This document shows positions 1-6,779 of a stretch of DNA of 9,564 nucleotides, piece after piece. Under the pieces are notes generated by a model, which was not told the origin of the DNA, did no database searches, and saw only the letters and a list, made by a program, of their open reading frames with translations. How positions within the stretch are numbered: the stretch's first letter is position 1; every line of letters begins with the position of its first letter. The position numbers and the translations under genes are program-made. Origin of the DNA: JBBSQE01 sp038258095 (GTDB lineage Bacteria; Actinomycetota; Thermoleophilia; Solirubrobacterales; 70-9); NCBI GenBank assembly GCA_038258095.1, contig JBBSQE010000124.1, positions 1 through 9,564 of the forward strand, in the 5' to 3' direction.

Positions 1-96
1 CCCTTCTACACGGGCAAGCAGAAGCTCGTGGACACCGGTGGCCGTGTCGAGCGCTTCCAGCGGCGCGCCGCCAAGCGCTCCGGCGCCGGAAAGTAG
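1..96 (+). CDS. rpmE: 50S ribosomal protein L31, C-terminal end (5' partial)
   Basis: Reading frame 1 is open from the window edge to TAG at 94-96 and gives the last 31 residues of L31. It starts PFYTGKQKLVDTGGRVERFQ, which matches the highly conserved C-terminal block of bacterial L31 (HPFYTGKQ...D..GRVE.F..R). L31 is a small protein of the large ribosomal subunit that bridges to the 30S head. The N-terminal half, where zinc-binding cysteines would decide between the C+ and C- forms, lies outside the window. A Lys/Arg/Ala-rich tail follows the conserved block. Placement just before a DUF1385 gene and prfA fits the rho-rpmE-prfA order seen in many Gram-positive bacteria. The gene ends in TAG, which matters for interpreting the internal TAG in prfA. 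Confidence 0.93.
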   Translation, partial: PFYTGKQKLVDTGGRVERFQRRAAKRSGAGK

Positions 97-100
97 CCGG

Positions 101-1189
101 GTGAGCCCCGACGAGGGCTCACCGAGCCGGGAGAACGGTCACCGCGACCTCCCGATCGGAGGGCCGGCGGTAGCGGACAGAGTCGAGCAGCAGGAGGCGG
201 GTGCCGATTCCGCCGGTCCTGCCATGCCCACCGGCAACGGCTTCGATCCGAACCGCATGCCCGACGGCGCGCTCGTCGCTCAGCGCGACGCGCCGGTCGG
301 CGGCCAGGCGGTCCTCGAGGGCGTGATGATGCGGGGAGTCTCGAACTGGGCCGTCGCCGTTCGCGACCCCGAGGGCGAGATCCAGATCACCTCGGAAGCC
401 CTGCTCCCGTGGGCGAAGCGCAGCCGCCTCTACCGCGTGCCGATCGTCCGCGGCGTGGTAGCGCTCGGCGAGTCGATGAAGATCGGCTTCCGCGCACTGG
501 CGATCTCCGCCAATGCCCAGCTCGACCCCTCAGAGCAGGAGGAGATCGGCGGCTTCACCTGGGGTCTGACGATCTTCTTCAGCCTCCTCCTCGCGGTCGG
601 GCTCTTCTTTGTCATCCCGGTCGGCGTCACCAGCCTGATCAAGGATCAGCTCGGCTCGTCCCTGCTCTTCTGGCTCGTCGAGGGCCTGCTGCGGACGGCG
701 ATCTTCATCGGCTACATCGTCGCGATCAGCCGCTTGCCCGACCTGCGCCGCGTGTTTGAGTATCACGGCGCCGAGCACAAGACGATCTCGTGCTACGAGG
801 CCGAGGACGTGCTCGTTCCCGAACGCGCCAAGCTCTACTCACGGCTGCACCCACGCTGCGGCACGAGCTTCCTGCTGATCGTCATGGTGCTCGCGATCTT
901 CGTCTTCGCGCCGATCGGGCTGCCCGCCTGGTACTGGCTCCTCGCCTCGCGGATCCTCGGCATCCCGCTGATCGCCGGCCTCTCCTATGAGGTCATCAAG
1001 TGGGCGGGCCGCAACCGCCGAAAGCGCTGGGTGCGCGCGGTCATGTGGCCGGGCCTGATGCTCCAGAACCTGACGACTCGCGAGCCCGACCTCGATCAGC
1101 TCGCGGTTGCGATCGCTTCGCTGGAGGCCGTGCTCGAGAAGGAGAGCCCGCTCGCCGAGGGTGAGCAGGCGATCGAGATCGTCGCCTGA
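101..1189 (+). CDS. DUF1385 (YqhQ-like) integral membrane protein
   Basis: The protein has 362 residues from GTG 101. Family hallmarks are visible: the N-terminal block GGQAVLEGVMMRG (residues about 67-79), HGAEHK (about 222-227) and LHPRCGTSF (about 249-257). Hydrophobic segments lie at about 154-178, 186-210, 255-275 and 276-294, so it is a polytopic membrane protein. The conserved His, Glu and Cys residues near the membrane look like possible metal ligands, but no biochemical function is established for this family and I do not assign one. The first 60 or so residues are a low-complexity Pro/Gly/Asp-rich leader outside the domain. The frame is open back to GTG 38, inside rpmE. I prefer GTG 101, four bases after the rpmE stop with a weak GGAAAG at 88-93. 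ATG 224 or ATG 257 would also keep the whole domain. The position between rpmE and prfA is recurrent for DUF1385. Confidence 0.88.
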   Translation: MSPDEGSPSRENGHRDLPIGGPAVADRVEQQEAGADSAGPAMPTGNGFDPNRMPDGALVAQRDAPVGGQAVLEGVMMRGVSNWAVAVRDPEGEIQITSEALLPWAKRSRLYRVPIVRGVVALGESMKIGFRALAISANAQLDPSEQEEIGGFTWGLTIFFSLLLAVGLFFVIPVGVTSLIKDQLGSSLLFWLVEGLLRTAIFIGYIVAISRLPDLRRVFEYHGAEHKTISCYEAEDVLVPERAKLYSRLHPRCGTSFLLIVMVLAIFVFAPIGLPAWYWLLASRILGIPLIAGLSYEVIKWAGRNRRKRWVRAVMWPGLMLQNLTTREPDLDQLAVAIASLEAVLEKESPLAEGEQAIEIVA

Positions 1190-1221
1190 GCGATCCGCCC
1201 GGCGCTCGCGCCGGAGTGCGA

Positions 1222-1227
1222 CACAAT
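1222..1227 (+). promoter_or_regulatory. possible -10 box for leaderless prfA transcript
   Basis: CACAAT sits seven bases before the prfA ATG (1235), the distance expected if transcription starts at or next to the start codon. No Shine-Dalgarno sequence precedes prfA, which fits a leaderless start. Leaderless mRNAs are common in actinobacteria. No convincing -35 is visible, and the box has C rather than T at its first position, so this is a weak call. Confidence 0.3.
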
Positions 1228-1234
1228 CAGATCC

Positions 1235-2305
1235 ATGGTTGACGCACTCGTCGAACAGATCCTCTCCCGCATCGCGGAGCTCGAGCGGCTGATGTCCGAC
1301 CCCGAGGTCATCGGGGACCGAGAGCGCTATGCCGCGGTCGGGCGGGAGTACCGGGATCTGCAGCGGGCCGAGGCGCTGGCCCGCGAGTACCAGACCCTTC
1401 GCGACGATCTGGAAGGCGCCAGAGAGCTGTTGGCGTCCGACGGCGAGGACGAGGAGCTGCGCGCAGTGGTGGACGACGCGCCCGCTCGGATCGCTGAGAT
1501 CGAAGAGGAGATCCGCCTCGCGATGGTCGAGCGCGATCCGAACGACGAGAAGAACGTGCTCGTCGAGATCCGTGCCGGGACCGGGGGAGACGAGGCCGCG
1601 CTCTTCGCCGGCGACCTCTACACGATGCTCACGCGCTACGCGCAGGAGAAGGGCTTCGCGACCTCGGTCCTCTCCCAATCGGTCGCCGAGGTCGGCGGCT
1701 TCAAGGAAGTCACCTTCGAGATCAGGGGGGAGGGCGCCTACTCGGTCTTCAAGTACGAGGGCGGGACACACCGCGTACAGCGCATCCCCCAGACCGAGTC
1801 GCAGGGGCGCATCCACACGTCGACCGCAACGGTCGCGGTGCTCCCCGAGGCCGAAGATGTGGAGGTAGCGGTCGAGCAGTCGGACCTCCAGATCGACGTC
1901 TATCGCTCGTCCGGGCCGGGCGGCCAGTCGGTCAACACGACCGACTCCGCCGTGCGCATCACCCACAAGCCGACCGGCATCGTCGTCTCGATGCAGGACG
2001 AGAAATCGCAGCTCCAGAACAAGGAGCGCGCGATGCGGGTTCTCCGTGCGCGGATCTACGAGCAGCAGGTTGCCGCACAGCAGGCGGAGATCGCCGCCGA
2101 GCGGAAGTAGCAGGTCGGCAGCGGCACCCGCTCGGAGAAGATCCGCACCTACAACTACCCGCAGGGCCGCGTCACCGACCATCGGATCAAGCACACCTCA
2201 CACGACCTCGAGGGCGTCCTCGGCGGGGCGCTCGGCGAGTTCACCGAGGCGCTCTCGGGCGAGGAGAGGCGCGAGCGCCTCGAGGCCGCTGCTGCGGGAG
2301 TCTGA
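1235..2305 (+). CDS. prfA: peptide chain release factor 1 (RF1), interrupted by an in-frame TAG at codon 292
   Basis: RF1 enters the ribosomal A site, reads UAA and UAG, and triggers peptide hydrolysis. The product would have 356 codons, the usual RF1 length. It has the N-terminal helical domain (about 1-100), EIRAGTGGDEA (111-121), the codon-recognition PxT tripeptide as PQT (185-187) in RIPQTESQGRIHTS, and catalytic GGQ (229-231) in SSGPGGQSVNT. Codon 292 (2108-2110) is TAG. The frame then continues in phase for 64 codons, with QVGSGTRSEKIRTYNYPQGR and VTDHRI exactly as in intact RF1, to TGA 2303-2305, which overlaps the prmC ATG. In B. subtilis RF1 the residue at the TAG position is serine. 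No ATG, GTG or TTG occurs in frame after the TAG, so separate translation of the tail is unlikely. A product stopping at 2110 (291 residues) would keep GGQ but lose part of the conserved core. It may be a recoded gene, a sequence error (TCG to TAG) or a true mutation. Confidence 0.9.
2108..2110 (+). other. in-frame amber codon inside prfA (candidate recoding site or sequence error)
   Basis: TAG lies between AAG (Lys291) and CAG (Gln) in the prfA frame. Coding continues in the same frame afterwards, so read-through and not frameshifting would restore RF1. The tail after the TAG has G or C at the third position in 59 of 64 codons and keeps the conserved RF1 block, so it is not visibly decayed. 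The base after the stop is C. Confidence 0.85.
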
Positions 2306-3132
2306 TGACGGTCGCAGCCGTTGCCGGAACCGTCCGCGAGGCGCTCGGCTCCGCTACTGACGCCCTCGCCGCCGCCGGAGTGGACAACCCCCGCTTCGAC
2401 GCGGAGCTGCTTCTCGCCGAGGCCATGGGGGTCGACCGGGCCCGCCTGGCCGCGGAGCCCGAGGCGCCGGTCTCATCGAGCGCGGGCCGGGCCTTCGGGC
2501 GGACCGTCCGCCGCCGCGTCGGGCGCGAGCCGGTCGCCTACATTCTCGGCCGCAAGGGCTTCCGCCACATCGAGCTCGCGGTCGATCAACGAGTGCTGAT
2601 CCCGCGGCCCGAGACCGAGCTGCTCGTCGAAATCGCACTGGAGCTGGCACCGGAGAAGATTCTCGACATCGGCACCGGCTCGGGCGCCGTCGCGCTGGCC
2701 ATCGCCGACGAGCTGCCCGGCTGCGCGGTGACCGCGACCGACACAGCGCCGGGGTCCCTCGAGGTCGCGGCGGAGAACGCGCGGCGGCTCGGCTTCACCG
2801 ACCGGGTCCGCTTCGCGGCCGGGACCGTTCCGGCCGGGGAGGCCTTCGATCTGGTCGTCGCCAATCTGCCCTACATCGAGACCGCGGCCCGGAGCGGCCT
2901 CGAGCCGGAGATCACCCGCTTCGAGCCGACGGAAGCGCTGTTTGCTGGTGAGGACGGACTCGATGCGTTCCGTGCCGTCATCCCCCTCCTCCCCAGTGAA
3001 GCCGTCGCACTCGAGATTGGGGAAGGGCAGGCTCCCGTGGTCGCCGCGCTTCTGCAGACGGCCGGATTCGCGTCGACCGAGGCGCGCCCGGATCTGGCGG
3101 GCATCGACCGGGTCATCGTGGGCAAGCGATGA
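2305..3132 (+). CDS. prmC: peptide chain release factor N5-glutamine methyltransferase
   Basis: This 275-residue PrmC/HemK family enzyme methylates the glutamine of the GGQ motif in release factors, using S-adenosylmethionine. The N-terminal helical substrate-binding domain (about 1-75) includes DNPRFDAELLLAEAMGVDRA. The Rossmann domain follows, with LIPRPETELLVE (98-109), SAM motif I ILDIGTGSGAVALAIADELP (119-138) and the active-site loop VVANLPYIE (184-192). The usual tetrapeptide is NPPY; here it is NLPY (187-190), a change at a loop position. The ATG overlaps the prfA TGA as TGATG, and GGGAG at 2296-2300 lies four bases upstream, so translation is probably coupled to prfA. Its own TGA overlaps the next gene as ATGA. 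Enzyme and substrate are therefore co-transcribed neighbours. If ribosomes stop at the prfA TAG, the last 195 bases before this start would be untranslated and coupling would be lost. Confidence 0.95.
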   Translation: MTVAAVAGTVREALGSATDALAAAGVDNPRFDAELLLAEAMGVDRARLAAEPEAPVSSSAGRAFGRTVRRRVGREPVAYILGRKGFRHIELAVDQRVLIPRPETELLVEIALELAPEKILDIGTGSGAVALAIADELPGCAVTATDTAPGSLEVAAENARRLGFTDRVRFAAGTVPAGEAFDLVVANLPYIETAARSGLEPEITRFEPTEALFAGEDGLDAFRAVIPLLPSEAVALEIGEGQAPVVAALLQTAGFASTEARPDLAGIDRVIVGKR

Positions 3133-3767
3133 GCCAGAGGGTCTCCGTCACCGAGGACGGCGCCGGCGCCGCACGAAATGCGCTCGAGCGCGTCATCCGC
3201 GGCGGCGGCGTTGCGATATTCCCGGCGGACGGTCTCTACGGCCTGGCATGCGATCCGCTGAACGAGATCGCGATCAAGCGTATCCACGATCTGAAGTGCC
3301 GCGACGATGGCAAGCCGTCGGCGGTCATGTACTTCGCGCCGCTCGCGATGCGGGAGCTGTTCGGCGAAGTCGGCCCTCGGACGCGCGAGGCGATGGCCGC
3401 TCTCTTGCCCGGCCCGGTGACGCTCGTGATCGCGAACCCGGGGCACCGCTACCCGCTCGCATGCCGCGAGGACCCCGAGCGGCTCGGGGTCCGGCTGATC
3501 CGAGGAGCACTCGAGGGCGCGATGTGTCCGATCTTCCAAACGAGCGCGAACCGCAGCGGCGAGTCGGCACCGTCACGCTTCGAGGACGTCGATCCGCAGC
3601 TCGTCGAAGAGGTCGAGCTGGCGATCGACGGCGGTGAGCTGACGGGCAACTCCTCAACGGTGATCGACCTCACGGGCTTCGACGAGACCGGAGGCTGGTT
3701 CGTCCTGCGCGAGGGCGGACTCCGCAACTCCGACGCGGAGGCGATTCTGGCGCGACGCGTGCCGTGA
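3129..3767 (+). CDS. L-threonylcarbamoyladenylate synthase (TsaC/Sua5/YrdC family)
   Basis: This 212-residue single-domain YrdC-fold protein makes threonylcarbamoyl-AMP from threonine, bicarbonate and ATP, the first step of t6A37 modification of ANN-decoding tRNAs. Visible motifs are GGVAIFPADGLYGLACDP (26-43, equivalent to the family's P(T)DTVYGL), the KxR...KPS stretch LKCRDDGKPSAV (55-66), LPGPVTLVIAN (93-103) and QTSANRSGESAPS (137-149). The length fits a TsaC-type protein without the extra Sua5 domain; a slightly longer C-terminal tail (about 170-212) is present. ATG 3129 overlaps the prmC stop as ATGA, implying coupled translation. The placement rpmE-prfA-prmC-tsaC is also seen in Bacillus (ywlC), so the block deals with decoding fidelity and termination. 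I leave the symbol blank because tsaC, tsaC2, ywlC and sua5 are all used for such genes. Confidence 0.93.
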   Translation: MSQRVSVTEDGAGAARNALERVIRGGGVAIFPADGLYGLACDPLNEIAIKRIHDLKCRDDGKPSAVMYFAPLAMRELFGEVGPRTREAMAALLPGPVTLVIANPGHRYPLACREDPERLGVRLIRGALEGAMCPIFQTSANRSGESAPSRFEDVDPQLVEEVELAIDGGELTGNSSTVIDLTGFDETGGWFVLREGGLRNSDAEAILARRVP

Positions 3768-3790
3768 CGGCCTGAACCCGGTCGCGCGCC

Positions 3791-3823
3791 GAAGTACCTA
3801 TTGCTACTTCACTCCCGAGGGAG
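3791..3823 (+). repeat. two adjacent short inverted repeats after tsaC
   Basis: GAAGTA (3791-3796) and TACTTC (3805-3810) are perfect complements around an 8-base AT-richer loop. Immediately after, CTCC (3812-3815) and GGAG (3820-3823) pair around CGAG. No T-run follows, so this is not a classical intrinsic terminator. It could be an operator dyad, a weak transcript-end structure or chance. It lies at the junction between the translation-gene operon and the Ig-like remnant. Confidence 0.35.
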
Positions 3824-3874
3824 GACTCTGGTCGGCGAAACGACCGTCGCCTGAGCTCCATCAAGGTCGGCGGC

Positions 3875-4390
3875 TTGGCTCTGGCAAGCGCGACCCTCAA
3901 CCTCTACGCGAGCGCGGACTGCAGCGGCGCGCCGCTCGCGACCGGGTCCGGCGCTCAATTCACGAGTCCGGGAATCCCGGTCACCGTCGCCGACAACTCG
4001 ACCACCACCTTCCACGCCCAGGCGACCCAGAACGGCTCCACGAGTGACTGCTCGGCCACCTCGGTCAGCTACGCCGAGGTGACGCCTCCGCCCGTAAAGC
4101 CCCGCGACACCAAGGCTCCGAACACGAGGCTGATCAGCGGCCCGAGGGGTCGGGTCCGCACCCGCACCGTCAGGTTCCGCTTCGCCTCGACCGAGAAGGG
4201 CTCGACCTTCAAATGCAGGCTCGACCGCCAGAAGCGGTTCTCGAGGTGCCGCTCACCAAAGACCTACCGGCGCCTCAGGCCCGGCCGCCACGTCTTCCGC
4301 GTCGTGGCCATCGACGGAGCCGGCAACGTCGACAGGAGGCCTGCGGTGCGAGTCTTCCGGATCGAGCGCAGGCGGCACCGCCGGTCCTGA
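3875..4390 (+). pseudogene. 5'-truncated remnant of an Ig-like repeat surface protein
   Basis: The frame from TTG 3875 gives 171 residues in two modules. Module 1 (about 1-70) resembles a bacterial Ig-like repeat with a Cys pair (16 and 59) and VTVADNSTTTFHAQATQNGS. Module 2 (about 81-165) is APNTRLISGP...FRFASTEKGSTFKCRLD...C.SPKTY..L..G.H.F.V.AIDGAGNVD, a repeat I know from large secreted proteins of Solirubrobacterales-like actinobacteria, with Cys 114 and 125. A proline linker (71-75) joins them. There is no signal peptide. Module 1 similarity appears to run upstream of the TTG (codons for SIKVGGLALASATLNLY from 3857), and the frame stays open to 3776 without an ATG or GTG. It therefore looks like the surviving C-terminus of a longer exported protein. 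Module 2 is very basic (about 29 Arg/Lys in the last 81 residues). AAGG at 3863-3866 could still drive translation, so a small expressed protein is possible. Confidence 0.6.
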
Positions 4391-4416
4391 CCCAGCGCCG
4401 CGGCTCTCGCTATCGT
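4387..4416 (+). promoter_or_regulatory. candidate promoter for glyA
   Basis: CTGACC (4387-4392, four of six matches to TTGACA) and TATCGT (4411-4416, matching TAnnnT) are separated by 18 bases. The predicted start point is only about 5 bases before the glyA ATG at 4428, so the transcript would be nearly leaderless. This agrees with the lack of a Shine-Dalgarno sequence before glyA. Confidence 0.45.
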
Positions 4417-4427
4417 CGGCTGACGCC

Positions 4428-5708
4428 ATGACGAGCCTCCCCGACGACTTCCAGACCGCCCCGCTTTCCGAGGTCGATCCTGAGATCGCCCAGGTGCTCG
4501 AGCGCGAGCTCTCGCGCCAGCAGGACACGCTGGAGATGATCGCCTCCGAGAACTTCGTGCCGCAGGCGGTGCTCGAGGCAGCCGGCTCGGTGCTGACCAA
4601 TAAGTACGCCGAGGGCTACCCGGGGCGCCGCTACTACGGCGGCTGCGAAGAAGTCGACGTCGCCGAGCAGCTCGCGATCGACCGTGCGAAGGAGCTCTTC
4701 GGCGCCGAGCACGCCAACGTCCAGCCGCACGCCGGTGCCCAGGCGAACAACGCCGTGTACATGGCGCTGCTGGAGCCCGGCGACACGATCATGGGGATGG
4801 CGCTCGACCACGGCGGCCACCTCAGCCACGGCATGAAGCTGAATGTCTCCGGCAAGCTCTACAACCCGGTCGCCTACGGGGTCTCGAAGGACGACTACCT
4901 CGTCGACATGGACGAGGTCAATCGCTTGGCAGAGGAGCATCGCCCGAAGCTGATCATCGCCGGGTGGTCGGCCTACCCCCGCCAACTCGACTTCGGCGCC
5001 TTCCGCGAAATCGCCGACTCGGTCGACGCGAAGCTGATGGTCGACATGGCCCATTTCGCCGGCCTCGTCGCAGCCGGTGAGCACCCGAACCCGGTCGAGC
5101 ACGCCGACGTCGTCACGACGACGATCCACAAGACGCTCTGCGGGCCGCGCAGCGGCATGATCCTCTGCCGCGAGGAGCTCCAAAAGGACATCGACCGCTC
5201 GATCTTCCCCGGACAGCAGGGCGGGCCGCTGATGCACATCATCGCCGCCAAGGCCGTGGCGCTCGGGATCGCTCAGTCGGAGGCCTTCCGCGACCGTCAG
5301 CGCCAGACCGTCGCCAACGCCAGGGCTCTGGCCGATGGGCTGATCGGCGCCGGCATCGACGTTCTCACCGGTGGCACCGACGTCCACCTCGTGCTCGTTG
5401 ACCTCACCTCGACCGGACTCGATGGAAAGATGGCCGAGCAGCGCCTCGAGTCGATCGGCATCACCGTCAACCGCAATGCGATCCCGTTTGACGAGCGCCC
5501 GCCGATGAACCCGTCCGGGCTGCGGATCGGCACCCCCGCATTGACCACGAGGGGCCTGCGCGAGCAGGACATCCGCGAGATCGCCCGCATCATCGGCGCC
5601 GCACTGTCTGACCGGTTCGACGACGAGCGCCAGCACCTCTCCGACCGGGCGAAGACGCTGGCCGATGCGTACCCGCTCTACGCGCAGCTCTCCGCGGCCG
5701 CGGTCTGA
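4428..5708 (+). CDS. glyA: serine hydroxymethyltransferase
   Basis: This 426-residue PLP enzyme interconverts serine plus tetrahydrofolate with glycine plus 5,10-methylene-tetrahydrofolate in the cytosol, supplying one-carbon units. Family blocks are present in order: LEMIASENFVPQAVLEAAGS (35-54), the NKYAEGYPGRRYYGG block (58-72), NVQPHAGAQANNAVY (97-111), the cofactor-binding DMAHFAGLVAAGEHPNP (206-222), the Schiff-base lysine K235 in TTTIHKTLCGPRSG (230-243), FPGQQGGPLMHIIAAKA, and the C-terminal NPSGLRIGTPALTTRG. The GPRSG variant after the lysine resembles actinobacterial enzymes. Length is normal. ATG 4428 is the only start that keeps the N-terminus at the family position, and no Shine-Dalgarno is visible. 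glyA upstream of the atp operon is a recurring arrangement (as in Bacillus). The long minus-strand frame opposite this gene is a codon-bias shadow. Confidence 0.97.
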   Translation: MTSLPDDFQTAPLSEVDPEIAQVLERELSRQQDTLEMIASENFVPQAVLEAAGSVLTNKYAEGYPGRRYYGGCEEVDVAEQLAIDRAKELFGAEHANVQPHAGAQANNAVYMALLEPGDTIMGMALDHGGHLSHGMKLNVSGKLYNPVAYGVSKDDYLVDMDEVNRLAEEHRPKLIIAGWSAYPRQLDFGAFREIADSVDAKLMVDMAHFAGLVAAGEHPNPVEHADVVTTTIHKTLCGPRSGMILCREELQKDIDRSIFPGQQGGPLMHIIAAKAVALGIAQSEAFRDRQRQTVANARALADGLIGAGIDVLTGGTDVHLVLVDLTSTGLDGKMAEQRLESIGITVNRNAIPFDERPPMNPSGLRIGTPALTTRGLREQDIREIARIIGAALSDRFDDERQHLSDRAKTLADAYPLYAQLSAAAV

Positions 5709-5718
5709 GCGAACCGAC

Positions 5719-6726
5719 ATGAAGGTCTGGGTCGACTGCACCGCGGCGGCGCACCCGCTGGTCCTGCGGCCCGTCATCGAGGGCCTCGAGGCTGAGGGTC
5801 ACGAGGTCTTCGTCACCGCGCGCAGGTACGGGCAGACCGAGGGGGTTCTGGACCGTCTCGGTATCCCCTACACGTCGGTCGGCTCGCACGGAGGCGCGTC
5901 CAAGGTCGGCAAGGTCCGTGCGCTCGGTGGGCGATCGGCCCGCCTCGCCAGGCTGATCTGGTCCGAGCGGCCGGACGTGGGCGTCGCTCACGGCTCGGTC
6001 GACCTCGCCATCGTGAGCGCCACCTACCGGTTTCCCTCGGTCCAGATGCAGGACTACGAGTTCGCCGGGATGCAGCGGAAGATCAGCTTCCGCATCGCCC
6101 GCCGGGTCATGATCCCCGATTCGATCCCGGTCGAGCGATTGGCGAAGATCGGGGCGTCCGAGAAGAAGCTCCTGCGCTTCCCGGGCCTGAAGGAGGAGTA
6201 CTACCTCGCCGACTTCGAGCCCGATCCCTCGATCCTCGGATCTCTCGGGCTCGACCCGGAGCGGGTGGTCGTTGTTGTTCGCCCGCCTCCGGAGACCTCC
6301 GAGTACCACGCTCGCAACGACCTGCACGAGGCGGTCCTCGCGCGCTTGGGCGCCCAGCCTGACGTCCAGGCCGTGGTGATTCCTCGGACCGAGCGCCAGG
6401 GCGAGGCCGTCCGCGCGATGGCGAAGCCGAACCTGACCGTCCCCGGGAAGGAGATCGACGCGCAGAGCCTGATCGCGCTCGCTGATCTCGTCGTGTCGGC
6501 GGGGGGGACGATGAACCGCGAGGCCGTGGCCCTCGGCACTCCGGTGTGGACGACGTTCGCCGGGCGGATGGGCGGGGTCGACGAGGAGCTGATCGCAGCC
6601 GGCCGGCTGCGCGTGCTCGAGAGCGCGGCCGACCTCACGTTCGAGAAGCGGAGCGCTTCCGCCGGTGCCCGTGCCCGGCGTGACCCGGGCCTTCTTGTCG
6701 AGGGCATCCTCTCCACGGTCGAGTAG
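5719..6726 (+). CDS. DUF354 family protein, GT-B fold, related to UDP-GlcNAc 2-epimerases
   Basis: The protein has 335 residues from ATG 5719. It starts MKVWVDCTAAAHPLVLRPVI, a typical DUF354 opening in which the first beta strand leads into a GT-B Rossmann domain. Later come FPGLKEEYYLADFEPD (about 154-169), a second-domain strand VVVVVRPPPETSEYH (about 183-197) and SAGGTMNREAVALGTPVWT (about 260-278), which resembles the nucleotide-sugar-binding end of 2-epimerases and glycosyltransferases. The substrate is not known. I infer a role in cell-envelope polysaccharide or nucleotide-sugar metabolism because the next gene is a WecA/TagO-type transferase. The frame is open back to GTG/ATG-like codons inside glyA, but the protein similarity begins at ATG 5719, ten bases after the glyA stop. 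No good Shine-Dalgarno is seen. It ends in TAG, evidence that UAG works as a stop in this organism. Confidence 0.82.
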   Translation: MKVWVDCTAAAHPLVLRPVIEGLEAEGHEVFVTARRYGQTEGVLDRLGIPYTSVGSHGGASKVGKVRALGGRSARLARLIWSERPDVGVAHGSVDLAIVSATYRFPSVQMQDYEFAGMQRKISFRIARRVMIPDSIPVERLAKIGASEKKLLRFPGLKEEYYLADFEPDPSILGSLGLDPERVVVVVRPPPETSEYHARNDLHEAVLARLGAQPDVQAVVIPRTERQGEAVRAMAKPNLTVPGKEIDAQSLIALADLVVSAGGTMNREAVALGTPVWTTFAGRMGGVDEELIAAGRLRVLESAADLTFEKRSASAGARARRDPGLLVEGILSTVE

Positions 6727-6779
6727 CCTGAAACGGTCCGTCCGGCCGGAGCGCCAACCTCGGGCCAGGCCCAGACGAC

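Noticed and set aside
38..100. Start of the DUF1385 gene at GTG 38
   Set aside because: This would overlap rpmE by 59 bases and add only low-complexity residues; no ribosome binding site supports it.
2108..2116. Tobacco mosaic virus-type read-through context (UAG CAR YYA)
   Set aside because: The first following codon, CAG, fits but the next, GTC, does not; the partial match is not evidence of read-through.
839..2194. Long minus-strand open frame opposite DUF1385 and prfA (451 codons)
   Set aside because: It mirrors the codon bias of the sense genes, has an Arg/Asp/Leu/Gly-rich composition with no recognisable motif, and lies opposite well-identified genes.
2046..2360. Frameshift bypass of the prfA stop, as in prfB
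   Set aside because: The conserved RF1 tail continues in the original frame after the TAG. A single shift into the overlapping frame gives Ser/Arg-rich nonsense, so only in-frame read-through would restore RF1.
4410..5777. Long minus-strand open frame opposite glyA (455 codons)
   Set aside because: Shadow of a highly biased gene; the translation has no domain and low-complexity acidic/basic composition.
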